Below, piece after piece: positions 47,291 to 58,771 of a stretch of DNA of 64,000 bases (the first letter of the stretch is position 1; each line of letters starts with the position of its first letter). The notes beneath the pieces were generated by a model that ran no database searches, was not told the DNA's origin, and saw nothing but the letters and a program-made list of their open reading frames with translations. The translations under genes and the position numbers were made by a program. The stretch is from Haemonchus contortus (lineage: Eukaryota; Nematoda; Chromadorea; Rhabditida; Trichostrongylidae): positions 5,110,005 to 5,174,004 of the forward strand of contig LS997565.1 in assembly GCA_000469685.2 (NCBI GenBank). The letters are read 5' to 3'.

Positions 47291-48580
47291 TTTTTCGCAA
47301 GGGCTAGACAATTTAATAAAAAGATCTGTACATTTAAAACGCCAAAAATCCCTTCTTGAACAGATTTACTCGAACGAATCAGCATGTTCAGGACCATTGT
47401 GGAAATGACCACGGCAGAGCAAGTATAAAACATAGTTTAACTCTTATGTGCTGAGGGTGGAGCATGGAAAGATTTCTACCGTAACTAAGTCAGCCATTTG
47501 GGTTAAGTGGTTTGAGCGAATATTTCATGGAATAACAGATTCGGGCGGCATTTTGGAAGACGAAGTGTTGTCGTTCCATCGAAAAACTCTTCTGGATACA
47601 ATTAATATCCAGAGGCAGAGAAAGTTCAGCATTTCTGAAACTTAGTTTCATTGAATCTCAGAAATCCTGTAAAGCACGTCTCGAAAATATTTAGACACTC
47701 GAAAGGCCTCTGAGCATGTCAGCACTTTCGAAACTCACTAGTAATAGGTTGCCTGGAGATTTCGCTCAAGCTGTCCCTCCAAAGCCATCTCCGGAAGCTC
47801 AGGGTCTAGAAGAGCTGCATTTCAATATATGCATGTGTGAGCCATACATAGGCTGTATGAAAAAAAACAGTCTATCATCAGGAAGGGGAGACGGACTTAT
47901 CAGTTCGTGGTGATGCTCGAGTAGTGTGTTTGTCCCAATGATTACAAGGCTCGTTCACCTCCTACTAAACGAAGAGCTCGCACCTTGGAGCATTTTTTAG
48001 AAGATCCACGTAGAAAGGTGATGGATATACAAGGTTTGCTTCTGAGTGATCAAATTTCCTCTTCTTTAACGTCCAAACAGAGAGGGATGAGTCGCGAAAT
48101 TCAACCCAATCATTTACTTACTGGATATCGGTTTGGCCATATGTTTTGAATAGTACATCTATGAGGATGATATCGCCGTTGAATCTGTATTATCACAGAA
48201 TATTAGTTCGTCAATGGAAATTATGAAGTTTTGAGACACTTGCGTATTGTTGTTAACTAGAAATTGTGCCTGATCATTGAGCGGAAGTAATCTCTTCGCG
48301 ATTGACGGTATTGCCTAGTTTTTGTTACGAAATAGTGGGCTGATCGCTTCATTCGAAACATATGTAGTTAATCACATGGTACTGTAAAAAATTGTTATTT
48401 GTTTCACCTAGAGAATTCTAAATAAGTAGTTGTACTGAAAAAGGTAGGCTAACCATACCTCTCGTTATGACGGTTGCACACTACCTGATGATTATGTCCC
48501 CGACGGTACGTCAGACTGTCAACTACTTGCCACGCTCACCATAAATCTCATTTTTTCCTGTCTGGAACGTCACAATCAGA

Positions 48581-51418
48581 ATGTTGGCAGAGGAATCGCT
48601 CCCGTTTATAGTCTACATTATTACAACTCTTTCACTGTTGGCAAATATTATTTTTATAATCGTTTATTACTATTGTCCATTGAAGAAAGTAAAGTCGTAT
48701 AAATACTTCTTCTTATTTGCTGCTATGCAGGATATTGTATATTCAGTAGCGTTTCTTCTCTCACTGCCGGTAAGGAGCCTTCCTTTTGTGTGATAGTAGT
48801 TGTTGTGCGAGAAATTAAAAATGGGGTTGAAGGCTCTTCAACTCGAGGATTACTGTGGAAAAAAGTCAAGGGAAAAAGCCGTCCAAGAACTATTCCTTTT
48901 CTCATTCTCGGGTCAGGTACTCGATACTAAGTAAACGATTAAATAATAACAAGATGAATAAGTTCGCAACAGTTAGGAGATATAGATGAGGTCTTTGAAC
49001 TTGATCGATCCCGTACTACCTCATCATTCAACTTTCACTCTGGATCGTAGGAGCGTTTTGAGGTCTCTGTAACCTATACAATGAGTCTCGGTAGCTGATC
49101 GATGTTCGAGTCATGGCTTTTATCCTCCCAGATAAGTATGGCACCAATTAGTCGCAACATAGGGATAGAATTTTTGATTGGCGCGGCTAGGCATTGTTCA
49201 GACTGGATTCCGATCTTCGGACCATGCATGTGATAGTACAATATCGCTCGAGACTAGATCAGCTTCACCCAATATATTATATAACAATACTTCAAACAAT
49301 GAGTAGTTTGTGGGCAACCTATAAATGGTCATGTGTTTCGTGAAAAATCACTTTTATAGGGCTTCTGAGAATAAAAAGTAGTCCTCCAGATCAGAATACA
49401 GTACTCAAACGCATTTACGTTCAGCGACTCATCTCACAAGACAACTTTATGGTGTTTATTGCGACAGGAGCTCTACGCCGTCAACCGATCGGATTCATTC
49501 TCATTTCACTTTTCTATGAATCCTTTTATGTTTCGTCACTCATAGTGACCAATAGCTTTATTTATCGTTACTTACAATTATGCAGGTATTCAAAGTTACA
49601 CATGAAAAAAGTTCATACTCAAGGTATCAATGAAGCTGAAATTTTTGAAATGCTGAGTTTTCAGGACAGAACTTTTCCAAATGCTTTCTGCAACTAGGTG
49701 TCGGATAATGGGCTTTACTATCAACTTATTGCTCATGATAATTTTGTTTGTGATTTTTTTCCTTGTCGCTCTTCCTGGTAAAGAACTCGAATTTTTCGTA
49801 AGGAATACTGTCGTCATATCAGGAGCTGACATCGATGGCAGCTCATTCGTTGGCTTCTCCGTAGAGGTAAGTTACTATTCATTGTAAAGATATGATTAGA
49901 AGAATAGTCTATAGTCGAATGGTAGACAGATTTGATGCTATGGAAGCGCATTCTTTCTACACACCCTTCACTGCTGGAATACTGGCAATGATGTTCTTGT
50001 CTCAAATGGTCATTACAGAAGCTTTAACGAGTTGTTGTTTTCAGCACAGCAGTGTGGTGGATATTATTTTATTGACCATTTTGGTCCTCCTTTCTTCGGC
50101 AATAGCTATCATAAATCTATTTTGTGCAAGACGAATAGCTGTTTTTCTGAAAACCGCCGCCCTACGCCACAACCCTCTCACCTTCCAGCGTAAAATGTTT
50201 ACGTTGCTCCTTTTACAGGTGTGTGTGTGTGTGAATTATTTATTCATTCGGAAAAATCCTTATAGTAACTTTAGGCGGCAGGTAAAGGATTGCTAGGTTA
50301 AACTAAAAACCTCAAGAAGGAAGGGGTCCTAGAAGAGAGAGGGTAAAATGGGTAGTAACTCACGCAATAAGGATAAAAGGGTAAGTATGAAGTCTTGGGG
50401 CATTGATCGATCCCGTCTGAGAGATGCGCCTACACATTTGACTTCCATTCAGAATCGTAGCGGCGCATTTAATGCGTATGTGGCCTATACAATGACTTTG
50501 CCAGCCGATGCACAAGTCAGTGCTTTCATCCTCTCAGACGGATCTGGTACCAATCATTCGACCCCGGATGGATGGAAGGCTTGGTTGGACCCATGACCAT
50601 GCCTGTAAGAAGTGCGCCACTTGTCACTAAAATACCTCCGAGCATTGCAAAAAGGATGAAATAAGTTTAAACATCATTGCCTGAGTGCTTCTTACCTCAT
50701 GGGGTTTGGGGTAAAAATACTTACATTACCCTAATTGAAAACCGTTTGCGAGCACCAGCTCTAGTTCTTCCATGTTGGAAAATAGCTGTGGCCTATCTCC
50801 CAAACAAATTTCTACTAAACAAATGGAAGAGAAAAAAGCAGAAAACAAGTAGGATTCAATCCACCACTTTTCTTATCAAGCTAGGCCAAAGCACTGATGC
50901 GACATTGAACGGTCACACTACTTGCGCTTAGGAACAGTCTTCCCTACCAGACCACTCCTCTTCTGTTTTTTACTGATGACGTTGGTGTTGAGGCGCAAAA
51001 ACTGTACAAATAAAGGAGATTCCGAAGTTATTAATTGACCAGTTTGATAGGAGCTACCAGAAAGGCCCAGTAGCCCTCATAAAAATCGCATAACCAGCTT
51101 GTTTTCAAATTTTAATCTCTTCAGATATTTCTATTTTAGGCTGGAGGTCCCTTCTTTTTGGCACACCTGCCATTGTTCTTTGCGGTGTTTCTACTTTTTG
51201 CAGGTGTCAATACTACTCCACTCATCACATCTATTTTTGATATCCTAATTTCTTTATTACCATTACTGAATCCTATCATAATTATAGTTTTTATTACAGA
51301 CTACAGAAAATTTGTTCTTCTTAAGTTGAGTTTTACAAAAAAAGTAACAGGTTCAGTAACGAGCATTGTTCCTCAAAGCGGAGTTGTGTTAATGCGTAGG
51401 GTGACAGTGATCGGATGA
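48581..51418 (+). CDS. Str-type 7TM chemoreceptor, gene B
   Basis: The nearest paralogue of gene A, with the same five-exon structure: 48581-48769, 49425-49585, 49665-49866, 50045-50218 and 51140-51418, giving 334 aa. The first exon is nearly identical in protein to that of A (MLAEESLPFIVY). TM1-TM7 and the NSFIYRYLQLC, QRKMFTLLLLQ and FNP-equivalent LNPIIIIVFITDYR motifs are all present. Upstream (about 840 bp) and downstream (about 300 bp) flanks also align with A. Intron 4 (50219-51139) contains SINE copy 12; intron 1 contains SINE copy 11. All donors and acceptors are canonical. It appears functional; the ligand is unknown. Confidence 0.85.
48990..49265 (-). mobile_element. SINE copy 11 (old), intron 1 of chemoreceptor B
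   Basis: Reverse-strand colinearity with the consensus (gataaaagccatgactcgaa, gccgcgccaatcaa, ggatcgatcaag). It shares the place and details such as ggaccatgcatgtgat with copy 10 in gene A. Confidence 0.7.
50395..50642 (-). mobile_element. SINE copy 12 (B box deleted), intron 4 of chemoreceptor B
   Basis: Reverse-strand copy with the head tagtgacaagtggcgcactt and 3' end gggatcgatcaatgcc. About 30 bp including the B box are missing. It is absent from gene A's intron 4, so it inserted after the duplication. Confidence 0.85.
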
Positions 51419-52390
51419 AGCCTCCTTTGATCATCATCCATCCCTTTCCTTCTATACTCCTTCTTCTTCTTCTTAGCTTTGATCCTGTGCCGTAGCAGCT
51501 CGAGATCTTTTTACACACTGTCTATAGAGCATAGTGGGCTTTCACAGGCTATAATGTCTCCTCTCATTGTGTTCCAGCCATACTTCCATTCTTGATGTTA
51601 GGTCGCTAGAAATGTATTGAAGAGAATAAATCTTTTGCAAAGGCTGGGCTATGAAATGAAAGGGTCTGTACATTGAAAGCGCTGAAAATTTCGTCTGAAA
51701 CGTGGTTAATGTTTATCTGTTCTCATGTTCAAAAACCCGGCTAATAAATGAAAAAGTTGCAAGCAAAACATTTTTGTGGATTACTTTCCGAGCTACTGTG
51801 AATCAGTTAAATAGAAGCCCCAGAATTCTTTGGCTAATTTCAATGCAGACTTTTCACTGTTTGTACATATTTTGATCTCTTTCTACGTGAAAAATAAGGC
51901 TGTGTACCAGCTAAGCTTTATATAGTTTCCTCACGAGTTTCTGATGATTTTGAAAAAAACCAGTTCAATATTTTTCAATATTTCAATATTTCCGAAGTTG
52001 CATTCGCAATATTCTTTTGCCGTTTAAGTTTTTTAGGTGGACTCAGTTATCAAATAACGGCCTAATGTTTCGACGATTATCGTCTTCAGAAACTAGGATT
52101 CCACTGTCAAAGCGGAGTTAGTTCGCTGCCGCTGGGTGAGACAGGAGGCTGCCTATTACGCTATCTAAGAAGAAAATGCCGATCACGATCTTCTGCTTCT
52201 CCAAAAATTCTTGTTGCGAAGCTAAAGTCTATCATCCTGTAGAATAAATCATCTGTATGTAGCGGTTGTAATTACTGTTTTTGATTTGGAACTGCGATTT
52301 GATACTCAAAAACAAACGTACACAAGATGTGCAAAACTCGGATTGCTAAATACGCCTAATTCCATACAAGCCTTCTTCCATAAATTCTGA
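51419..52390. other. spacer between genes B and C
   Basis: The first ~300 bp align with the 3' flank of gene A. The remainder has no gene or repeat that I recognise. Confidence 0.5.
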
Positions 52391-53527
52391 ATGTCTTCGA
52401 CGGATGCCCTTCCGATCGCCATCTTTTCGATATCGGCCTTGCCGCTTCTGAATAACGTGATCTTCCTTATCGTATATTATCAGTGCCCATTGCAAAATAT
52501 AAAATTGTACAGATATTTCTTTTTATTCGCTGCGGTACAAGATATTACGTTCTCAGCGACGTTTCTTCTTTCGATACCGATAAGAAGTCATATTATTTAA
52601 AAGTGACAACAGGGATTTCTTCTCAGTACGGTTAAGAGGACCCCAAATATTTAAAAATAGTAAATCGAACAATTCACTCCAGATTCTGCATTTCTAATAT
52701 ATTGCAGGACAGTGCTAGCCATTTTTTATTTGCTACTAACACCAGAGTGGCGAGCATTTCTATGAGTAGTTTCCTAATCATCGTCCTTCGCCGATGGCTA
52801 GAATCGCTTTTAGAGAGTCATTTCACAAGACGGCTTTTTCACTTTGATTGCAACGGGCTTGCACGCTAATCGACCCACAGGAGATATTCTACTTGTCTAT
52901 TTTTGTGTATCCATTTTTGTTGCCACACTTCTCGTCACAAGCAGCTTCATATATCGCTACTTACAGCTGCGCAGGTAGCGATAGAGGTCACGAGAAAAAT
53001 TTGGCTTCAAAAGGAGGTAATTTATGAAAACTAGCACTTTCAGAGGTCAATGGCTTCAGAGATACTCCACTACAAAGACCATGTATTGTAAATGCATCAC
53101 TTCTGATCGTGTATTTTGTGTCATGTTTCCTGATGGCGAAGTCATGTTTCCTGATGAGAACTTGGATAGCCTGATAAGGAGCACTATCTCAATATCAGGG
53201 GTGGACATGAATAACACTTCTCTGATTGCTATGTCTGGGAAGATAAGCCACATTACGACTCACTAACCATGATGTTACTCGAGACAGTGATGTGATTTGT
53301 TCAGTGTTGTGTTAAGAAGCCGTTCCTTGAGTTAAAAATGGAAATAGGCTCGAGAAATAGTAAATTCGAGTTTGTTTATGAAAAACTAAGCGGTCGTTCA
53401 AAGATAAGTTTTGAGTAGTGAGTTGAGATTTGTTTCCGAATGATCCCAGCCAAAGAACCTTTCATCTCAGCACACAGGATCTATTATCTATGTTCTTGGT
53501 TTGATTTTATTTGAGTTCACTCCTCTA

Positions 53528-53830
53528 AAAGGACGGAGGTGGTGTAGTGGCAAGTGGCGCATTATACCACACGCACGGTCAGGGGTTCGAATCTCGGATC
53601 GATGCCTGCCTAGGCCAACCAAGGCTCCCATCCCTCCGGGGTCGGTGAATTGGTACCAGACTCGTCTGGGAGGATAAAAGCACTGACTTGTACATCGGCT
53701 GGCCACCGCAACTAATTGTATAGGCCGCATACGCACTCCTTACGCCACTGCGATTCTGCATAGAAGTCGAGTGCGGGGCGCATCCCTCAGACGGGATTGA
53801 TTGACGCCAAAAACTTTATCCTTTACATTT
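53528..53830 (+). mobile_element. SINE copy 13 (best preserved), intron 3 of gene C
   Basis: Sense copy with head ggaggtggtgtagtggcaag, B box ggttcgaatct, body gtaccagactcgtctgggag, gattgattgacgccaaaaac and a tail ctttatcctttacattt. I used it as the reference for the family. Confidence 0.95.
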
Positions 53831-54507
53831 CTCCGAGATTGTTACAGCAACTTTACCAGTTAACGTCTCAGCAGAAAAGACTTCTTCGGAGTTTCTAACT
53901 TGAAAACATACCTGTGATTACTCACACTGCTGTTTTTACTGATTACAAAGAGGAAACCAGGAGTTCAATCTCAGTAGCAGCGGATTGAGCTGTAGGTAGG
54001 CACCCTAAATGTGAGTTTTCTTGCTGTGCTTGAGTTTTTGTTTGAAGTTGTCGATGCTTTCATAGAGCTCGAGGGGAACTTTTCAAGATGAAAAGTGCCT
54101 TGGGGTTGAGTTGTTACAAACACATGAACAAGAAACAATAGCTAAATAAGAACTCCATCATTTTCAGTACTCTATGAGCGCCGCGGATCTAGTGCTCATC
54201 GTCAATTTAGTTCTGATTTTCACATTGATAAGTGGTATAAACATATTTTGCGCTAAGGAAATCGGTGCCTATCTGAAAAGCGCTGCGATACATCTAAGCT
54301 CACTTCCATTACAACGTCAGATGTTCACTCTGCTTCTTTTGCAGGTGAGGATTATAGAGCGATACGGGTGGAACCTTCGAGACATTCAAAAGGATTGGAT
54401 TGCACAAAATTACTTTCTCATTTACTATCCTTTCGAAATTAGTAAGAAAGTGGTTTTGCATTAAATATCACTCCCACAACACATTTGAATATCAAAATGC
54501 GAATCAA

Positions 54508-54805
54508 CGGCAGAATTGGTTTAGAGATAAGTGGCGTGGTATCTCACGCGTGCATTAAGTTGTTCAAATCCCAGACTGATATTCTCCGAAGTCACTCAAG
54601 TCTTGCGCCACGCCAGATGGTCGGCTAGTTGATGCAGATTTGTCCGAAAGGACGAAAGCACCAACTTGAACATCGGCCGGTCATCCCATGTCATTATATT
54701 GCCATATATGCATTCAAAAACAACCATTACTCTGATGAAAGTCGAATGTGGGTACGCATCTCCAAAACGATATGAATCAACGCCAAAAACTTATTCTTCA
54801 GACAT
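54508..54805 (+). mobile_element. SINE copy 14 (old), intron 4 of gene C
   Basis: Sense copy, diverged: head ttggtttagagataagtggc, B box gttcaaatccc, acatcggccggtcatc, and 3' end atcaacgccaaaaacttatt. Confidence 0.85.
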
Positions 54806-55185
54806 TGTTTCAAGTAAAATTTATTTTTGAACATGCAGAGTACGTTGTATCCTTTTTGACTGGCTGTATCTTTTTTTAGACTGCTTGTCCAGTTATTTTC
54901 GTGCAGGTGCCGTTCTTCATTTGCGCCATTCTCTTTTTTACTAGCATCGACACCACTCCACTAGTGACTTACACGATTGTTATTCTGATGGCATTATTAC
55001 CGCTTGTAAATCCTGTAATAATTATAGTATTTCTAGGAGATTACCGAAATTTCGTTCTTGCTAAATTGAGACTGAAAAAGCCCATACAAGGGGTCAACAT
55101 ACGCACACGGTCTACGGTAGCTGTCATTCAAAATACAGTACCCCCAGTTCGTGGATCATGGGGGCAATCAATCCTTGATTACTGA

Positions 55186-55610
55186 AATTATCGACTACTG
55201 AAAAATCTTCGTTCTCAGTTCTCATCTTGGACTCTCTTGTTTGATAATTTGGAAGTGGTTCAAGCAGAAGATTTTATTTTAAAGGAATAAATTCTACCAG
55301 TGAATACAGTTGAAGTGCTCAACGTCACGACTATATTGAATTCGAAAGCAAATTTCATTTCAAAATACTAGGTTATGCGAGTGACATTTTTGTAAATTTT
55401 ACAGTTTGATTCGATCAATTTTAGCCGGCCAACTGTCTAGTGTTTTTGACTCTCACTATTCATTTCATTACCTCGTAGAAGTTAAAGTTGATGAGACAGT
55501 TTATTGATCAAAGCTTCTTGGGAAAACGTGTGTCCGCTTCCGGTGTAAAAGGTACAGGTATCGAAAGAGGAAGGTAAGGAGCTACTAGTGATAACCCAGG
55601 ATTGCCAGGT
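55186..55610. other. spacer after gene C
   Basis: An AATAAA at about 55287 could end gene C's transcript. Nothing else was seen. Confidence 0.4.
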
Positions 55611-55611
55611 A

Positions 55612-56105
55612 TCCAGGTTTTAAAGGCACAGTTCGCGATAATTTTTGCTATCTAATTTTTGACAAATAATGGAAGTTATGGCCCAGAAAAATGCAAAAAA
55701 TGCGAAGAAAGTGCGAAAATCGAGGTTCCAGAAAAATGTAAGGCCTTAAATAAGAATAAAATCAAAGGATTGAACGAGAACATGACGACAGAATTCGCAT
55801 GGAAGGGGTATTTCGGCAAACTGTGCAAATGCGCACGCCATTGCTTACAGCTGACTACAGAAGCTGTCTACGTACAAAGTGTGTATTGCGTTCCTAATGG
55901 TGCAACCTCTACAGTCGCTGCAAAGCCGTGAGAATTCGTCCGTCTTTGGGTGTGTACGTCGGCTCAGCCGGTTAGGGGCCCGCATCCAGGCCGTTTTTCA
56001 AACCGAGAACGTCTCTTGTGCTATCCACGGGGTCACAGGTTCGCTCTAAAAAGGAATCTAAAAACCCACTTTTGCCGTGGACTGTGCCTCTGACACAATC
56101 AATTG
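55612..56105. mobile_element. MITE, AAGGCACAG-ended family, copy 3
   Basis: Left end ttttaaaggcacagttcgcg and right end ccgtggactgtgcctctgac are inverted repeats. The interior is colinear with the copy at 33345-33845. The 90-codon frame inside it is not a gene. Confidence 0.65.
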
Positions 56106-56674
56106 AGAAATCACAATTACCATCACTTTTTCTTCTGTGCTTACCAACCCAAGCAATTCCTTCGTTTGTAGTTACTAATACATAGCAAGCACCACATGTC
56201 AAAAATTTTCGCTGGCTACTACCTTTTACTCGATGCATCACGGGATCAAACATAACTTCGAGAGATTTCTTCGGTGCAAAACGGGACACGATTCTCGCGA
56301 TGCCGAATCGGTTGACGAACACTAATGTCATATGAAATCATCATATTCCTAAATTTGCTTTGAGGTAACAATTTTCAGGGATTGCAACACAACGGTGTGC
56401 CACTCTCCTGGAGTTCCCAGTTGATAAGCCCAATTTGGTCGACAATCTCTGATTCAGACGATTTCGCCCACGACGAAATTTATTTTGCCTTTTTTGACAT
56501 GGAAACAGCGATGCTGTGATAACAGCAATTACTCGTCTGCATTCCAACATCAAAGACTTGAGCTACACGACAGAAATTGAGATACAGGCTCTGATTGATA
56601 TCGAATTTGTTATCTCCCCACAAAAATATGGTCTCAGATTTTTACTGCGCACATTAAGCTGAAATAAGCTTCTT
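56106..56674. other. 5' flank of gene D, partly shared with gene E
   Basis: Stretches such as gtgataacagcaattactcg recur before gene E (60280-60300), and ttcgagagatttcttcggtgca has a match at 59198. This points to a duplication of D and E together with upstream DNA. Confidence 0.5.
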
Positions 56675-58771
56675 GTGCTCGTAGACAAAATGCTCTCATT
56701 TATTTGCTATACTATTTCATCGCTCTCACTACTCGCGAACACAATTCTAATCATCATATATTCATACTGCCCCCTGAAAAAAATGAATTCGTATAGATAT
56801 TTTTTCCTAATTTCTGCTGTGCAAGACATCATATATTCAATGGTGTTTCTTTTTTCATTTCCGGTGAGATATTTTCTGCAGCTTTAAATTCCGTTTCAAT
56901 AAAGACAGCTAAGAAAGTAAAACCGTATCAACGGTGGCATTCATGCGTCACAGTGAAAATGGCCCCTGATTTTGATCGCTGCCGGAAAAATCATAAAGGC
57001 TGTATCACCTGTCGCCCCGTTGATCGTCGATTCCCTTTAACGAGCACCAGTAACGGCTCCAATCATCCCTGTCGCTAGCCAATGTAGTCCAGTGAATTGT
57101 ACTCGCTTGAGGGACACAGGGCAAGACTGTTGTTCAGAAACAAACATTCCCATCAGGAAAATAATAAAGTAATTGCCAAGAACCTATAGGGCAAAAATGC
57201 TTTCATCCTTCCTTTCAGCAAATTATCTCAAAAAACGACTTCGCTGTCTTAATTTCTTCTGGAGTACTTAGTTACGAACCTTTTGGATACATTTTAATAA
57301 ATATATTTTGTGTATCATATTTGGCTTCGATTCTGGTGGTGACTAACAGCTTCGTATATCGATACTTACAACTGTGCAGGTATGAACGGGTCCCAGATTT
57401 TATTCGGTCACTGAGAAAAAATTCACAACAATATTCAAATGCAATTTCAGGATGCAACTTTTCCAAAGATTTTCCTCTTCACGATCCATCATGATGTGCA
57501 TTACTATCAATGCTATACTTATGGTTTACTACAGTGTGATCCTTTATTCGGTCACTTTCCCCAGCGAAAATCTCAGAGATTCAGTTGAAAGCTCTATTAT
57601 AAGGCCTGAAATGAACTTCCGTGGAATGAATTCTTTCATCGGGCTGTCGGCTAAGGTAGGCCAATATATATCATCTATAGAAGAAGAGCCATCCATTCTC
57701 CCAAGTGTGCAAAGAAATTCCTTTCTTCAGACTACACAGCTAGTGAATGGTTACACCTGCCTGAAAATTTTTTTGTGAGAACCCTGCTTTTGCATTTGGA
57801 AAGGAGGTGACTAATTCTGTCTTGCTGGAGCGGCAATAGCTCATTTTGAACAGTCTACGCGAACATGAGTACTCGGAACTGCCTGGAACAATCGAGTGGC
57901 ACCCCATAACAGCAGGTAGTCAAAAATCGGAATAAAATCACTGCAGCAAAAATGAAGCGAAAGCCGACCAGAAGGCCCTTCACCTAAAATCGTTGTCCTG
58001 TAGGAAAAAATGTATTAAGATTCTTCTTTCCTACGATGAGGTACACAATTAGCTTGACAAGGGAACACAAGCAAGACGACGTGATGGTATATATCGCTTG
58101 TACTTGGTCCCTATGTGAGACCTTTTCGTTTCAGTATACAATGAGCCCTATAGATCTGGTATTAGTCGGTATTTTATTTCTTGCGCTTGCGACTCTTGCG
58201 GTCAGCAACATATTTTGTACTTGGAGAATCAGCGTCTAACAGAAAAATGCTGCAAGTCGGCATAATCCTTTGAAACATCAACGTCGAATGTTCATCTTAC
58301 TCCTGCTACAGGTATGCTTTTCCTAAACTTTTGTTTATTTCTAACAGCATCTCATGCATCAATCAGTTACGGGTAGGAAAGCAATCATTCATTCGAAAAT
58401 AAAACTTATCCAGGTGTGTCAACGTGAGAGTAAACGGCTCAGAAAGCTAGTAGTTAATGCAATTTCTTTTTTAAATACTCACAACTTCAGGCTGCCTGTC
58501 CTTTTGTCTTCATCAAGTACCGTCCATCACCGTCTCGATCCTTGTGTTCGCTGGAGTCGACAGTACACAAGCCATCACAAATTCCATTGATGTCTTGTTT
58601 GCTTTGCAACCATTTGTTAATCCTATTGTAATAATAGTATTTCTTAAGGAATATCGAAATTATGCTCTCATTAAACTTAAATTGAAAAGACCTCTAGTAG
58701 CAACAAGAAATAGACTTTTCGCCGTTAGAACGAAAGCTAACTTGCCTACTAGAATGCCTGTTCTTCCCTGA
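56675..58771 (+). pseudogene. Str-type chemoreceptor, gene D (pseudogene)
   Basis: Homologous exons are 56675-56863, 57219-57379, 57451-57655, 58135-58311 and 58491-58771. The position that holds ATG in A, B and C is GTG here, and exon 1 measured from it is exactly 189 nt as in the paralogues; an ATG five codons in might still start translation. In exon 4 a TAA (58237-58239) stands where a Tyr is expected (RISV-stop). In exon 5 one base is missing near 58517 so that the TM6 region shifts frame; the correct frame resumes (VFAGVDSTQ, FVNPIVIIVFLKEYR). Splice sites remain canonical. The three lesions together make a functional receptor unlikely. Confidence 0.88.

Larger units (their letters stand above)
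52391..55185 (+). pseudogene. Str-type chemoreceptor, gene C (probably inactive)
   Basis: Homologous exons are 52391-52579, 52814-52974, 53044-53242, 54168-54344 and 54880-55185. An uninterrupted 343-codon sum is possible, but two splice donors are damaged: exon 1 ends CCG|ATAAGA and exon 3 ends AAG|ATAAGC, where A and B have GTAAG. In exon 3 the segment that should be TM4 is in the wrong frame: the hydrophobic text (IVNASLLIVYFVS) is read only in +1, flanked by compensating small indels, and a 21-bp unit (gtcatgtttcctgatg...) is duplicated there. Exons 2, 4 and 5 are well kept (SSFIYRYLQL, LKSAA, LQRQMFTLLLLQ, LVNPVIIIVF). Introns 3 and 4 hold SINE copies 13 and 14. Recent loss of function is likely. 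A minor splice class is possible but the AT sites do not match U12 donors. Confidence 0.8.

Noticed and set aside
52577..52585. U12-type AT-AC introns in gene C
   Set aside because: The donors ATAAGA and ATAAGC do not match the U12 consensus and the acceptors end in AG with normal pyrimidine tracts; loss of GT is simpler.
55659..55931. 90-codon open frame with a Lys/Glu/Cys-rich peptide
   Set aside because: It lies within the MITE at 55612-56105 and the matching copy at 33345 does not keep the frame.
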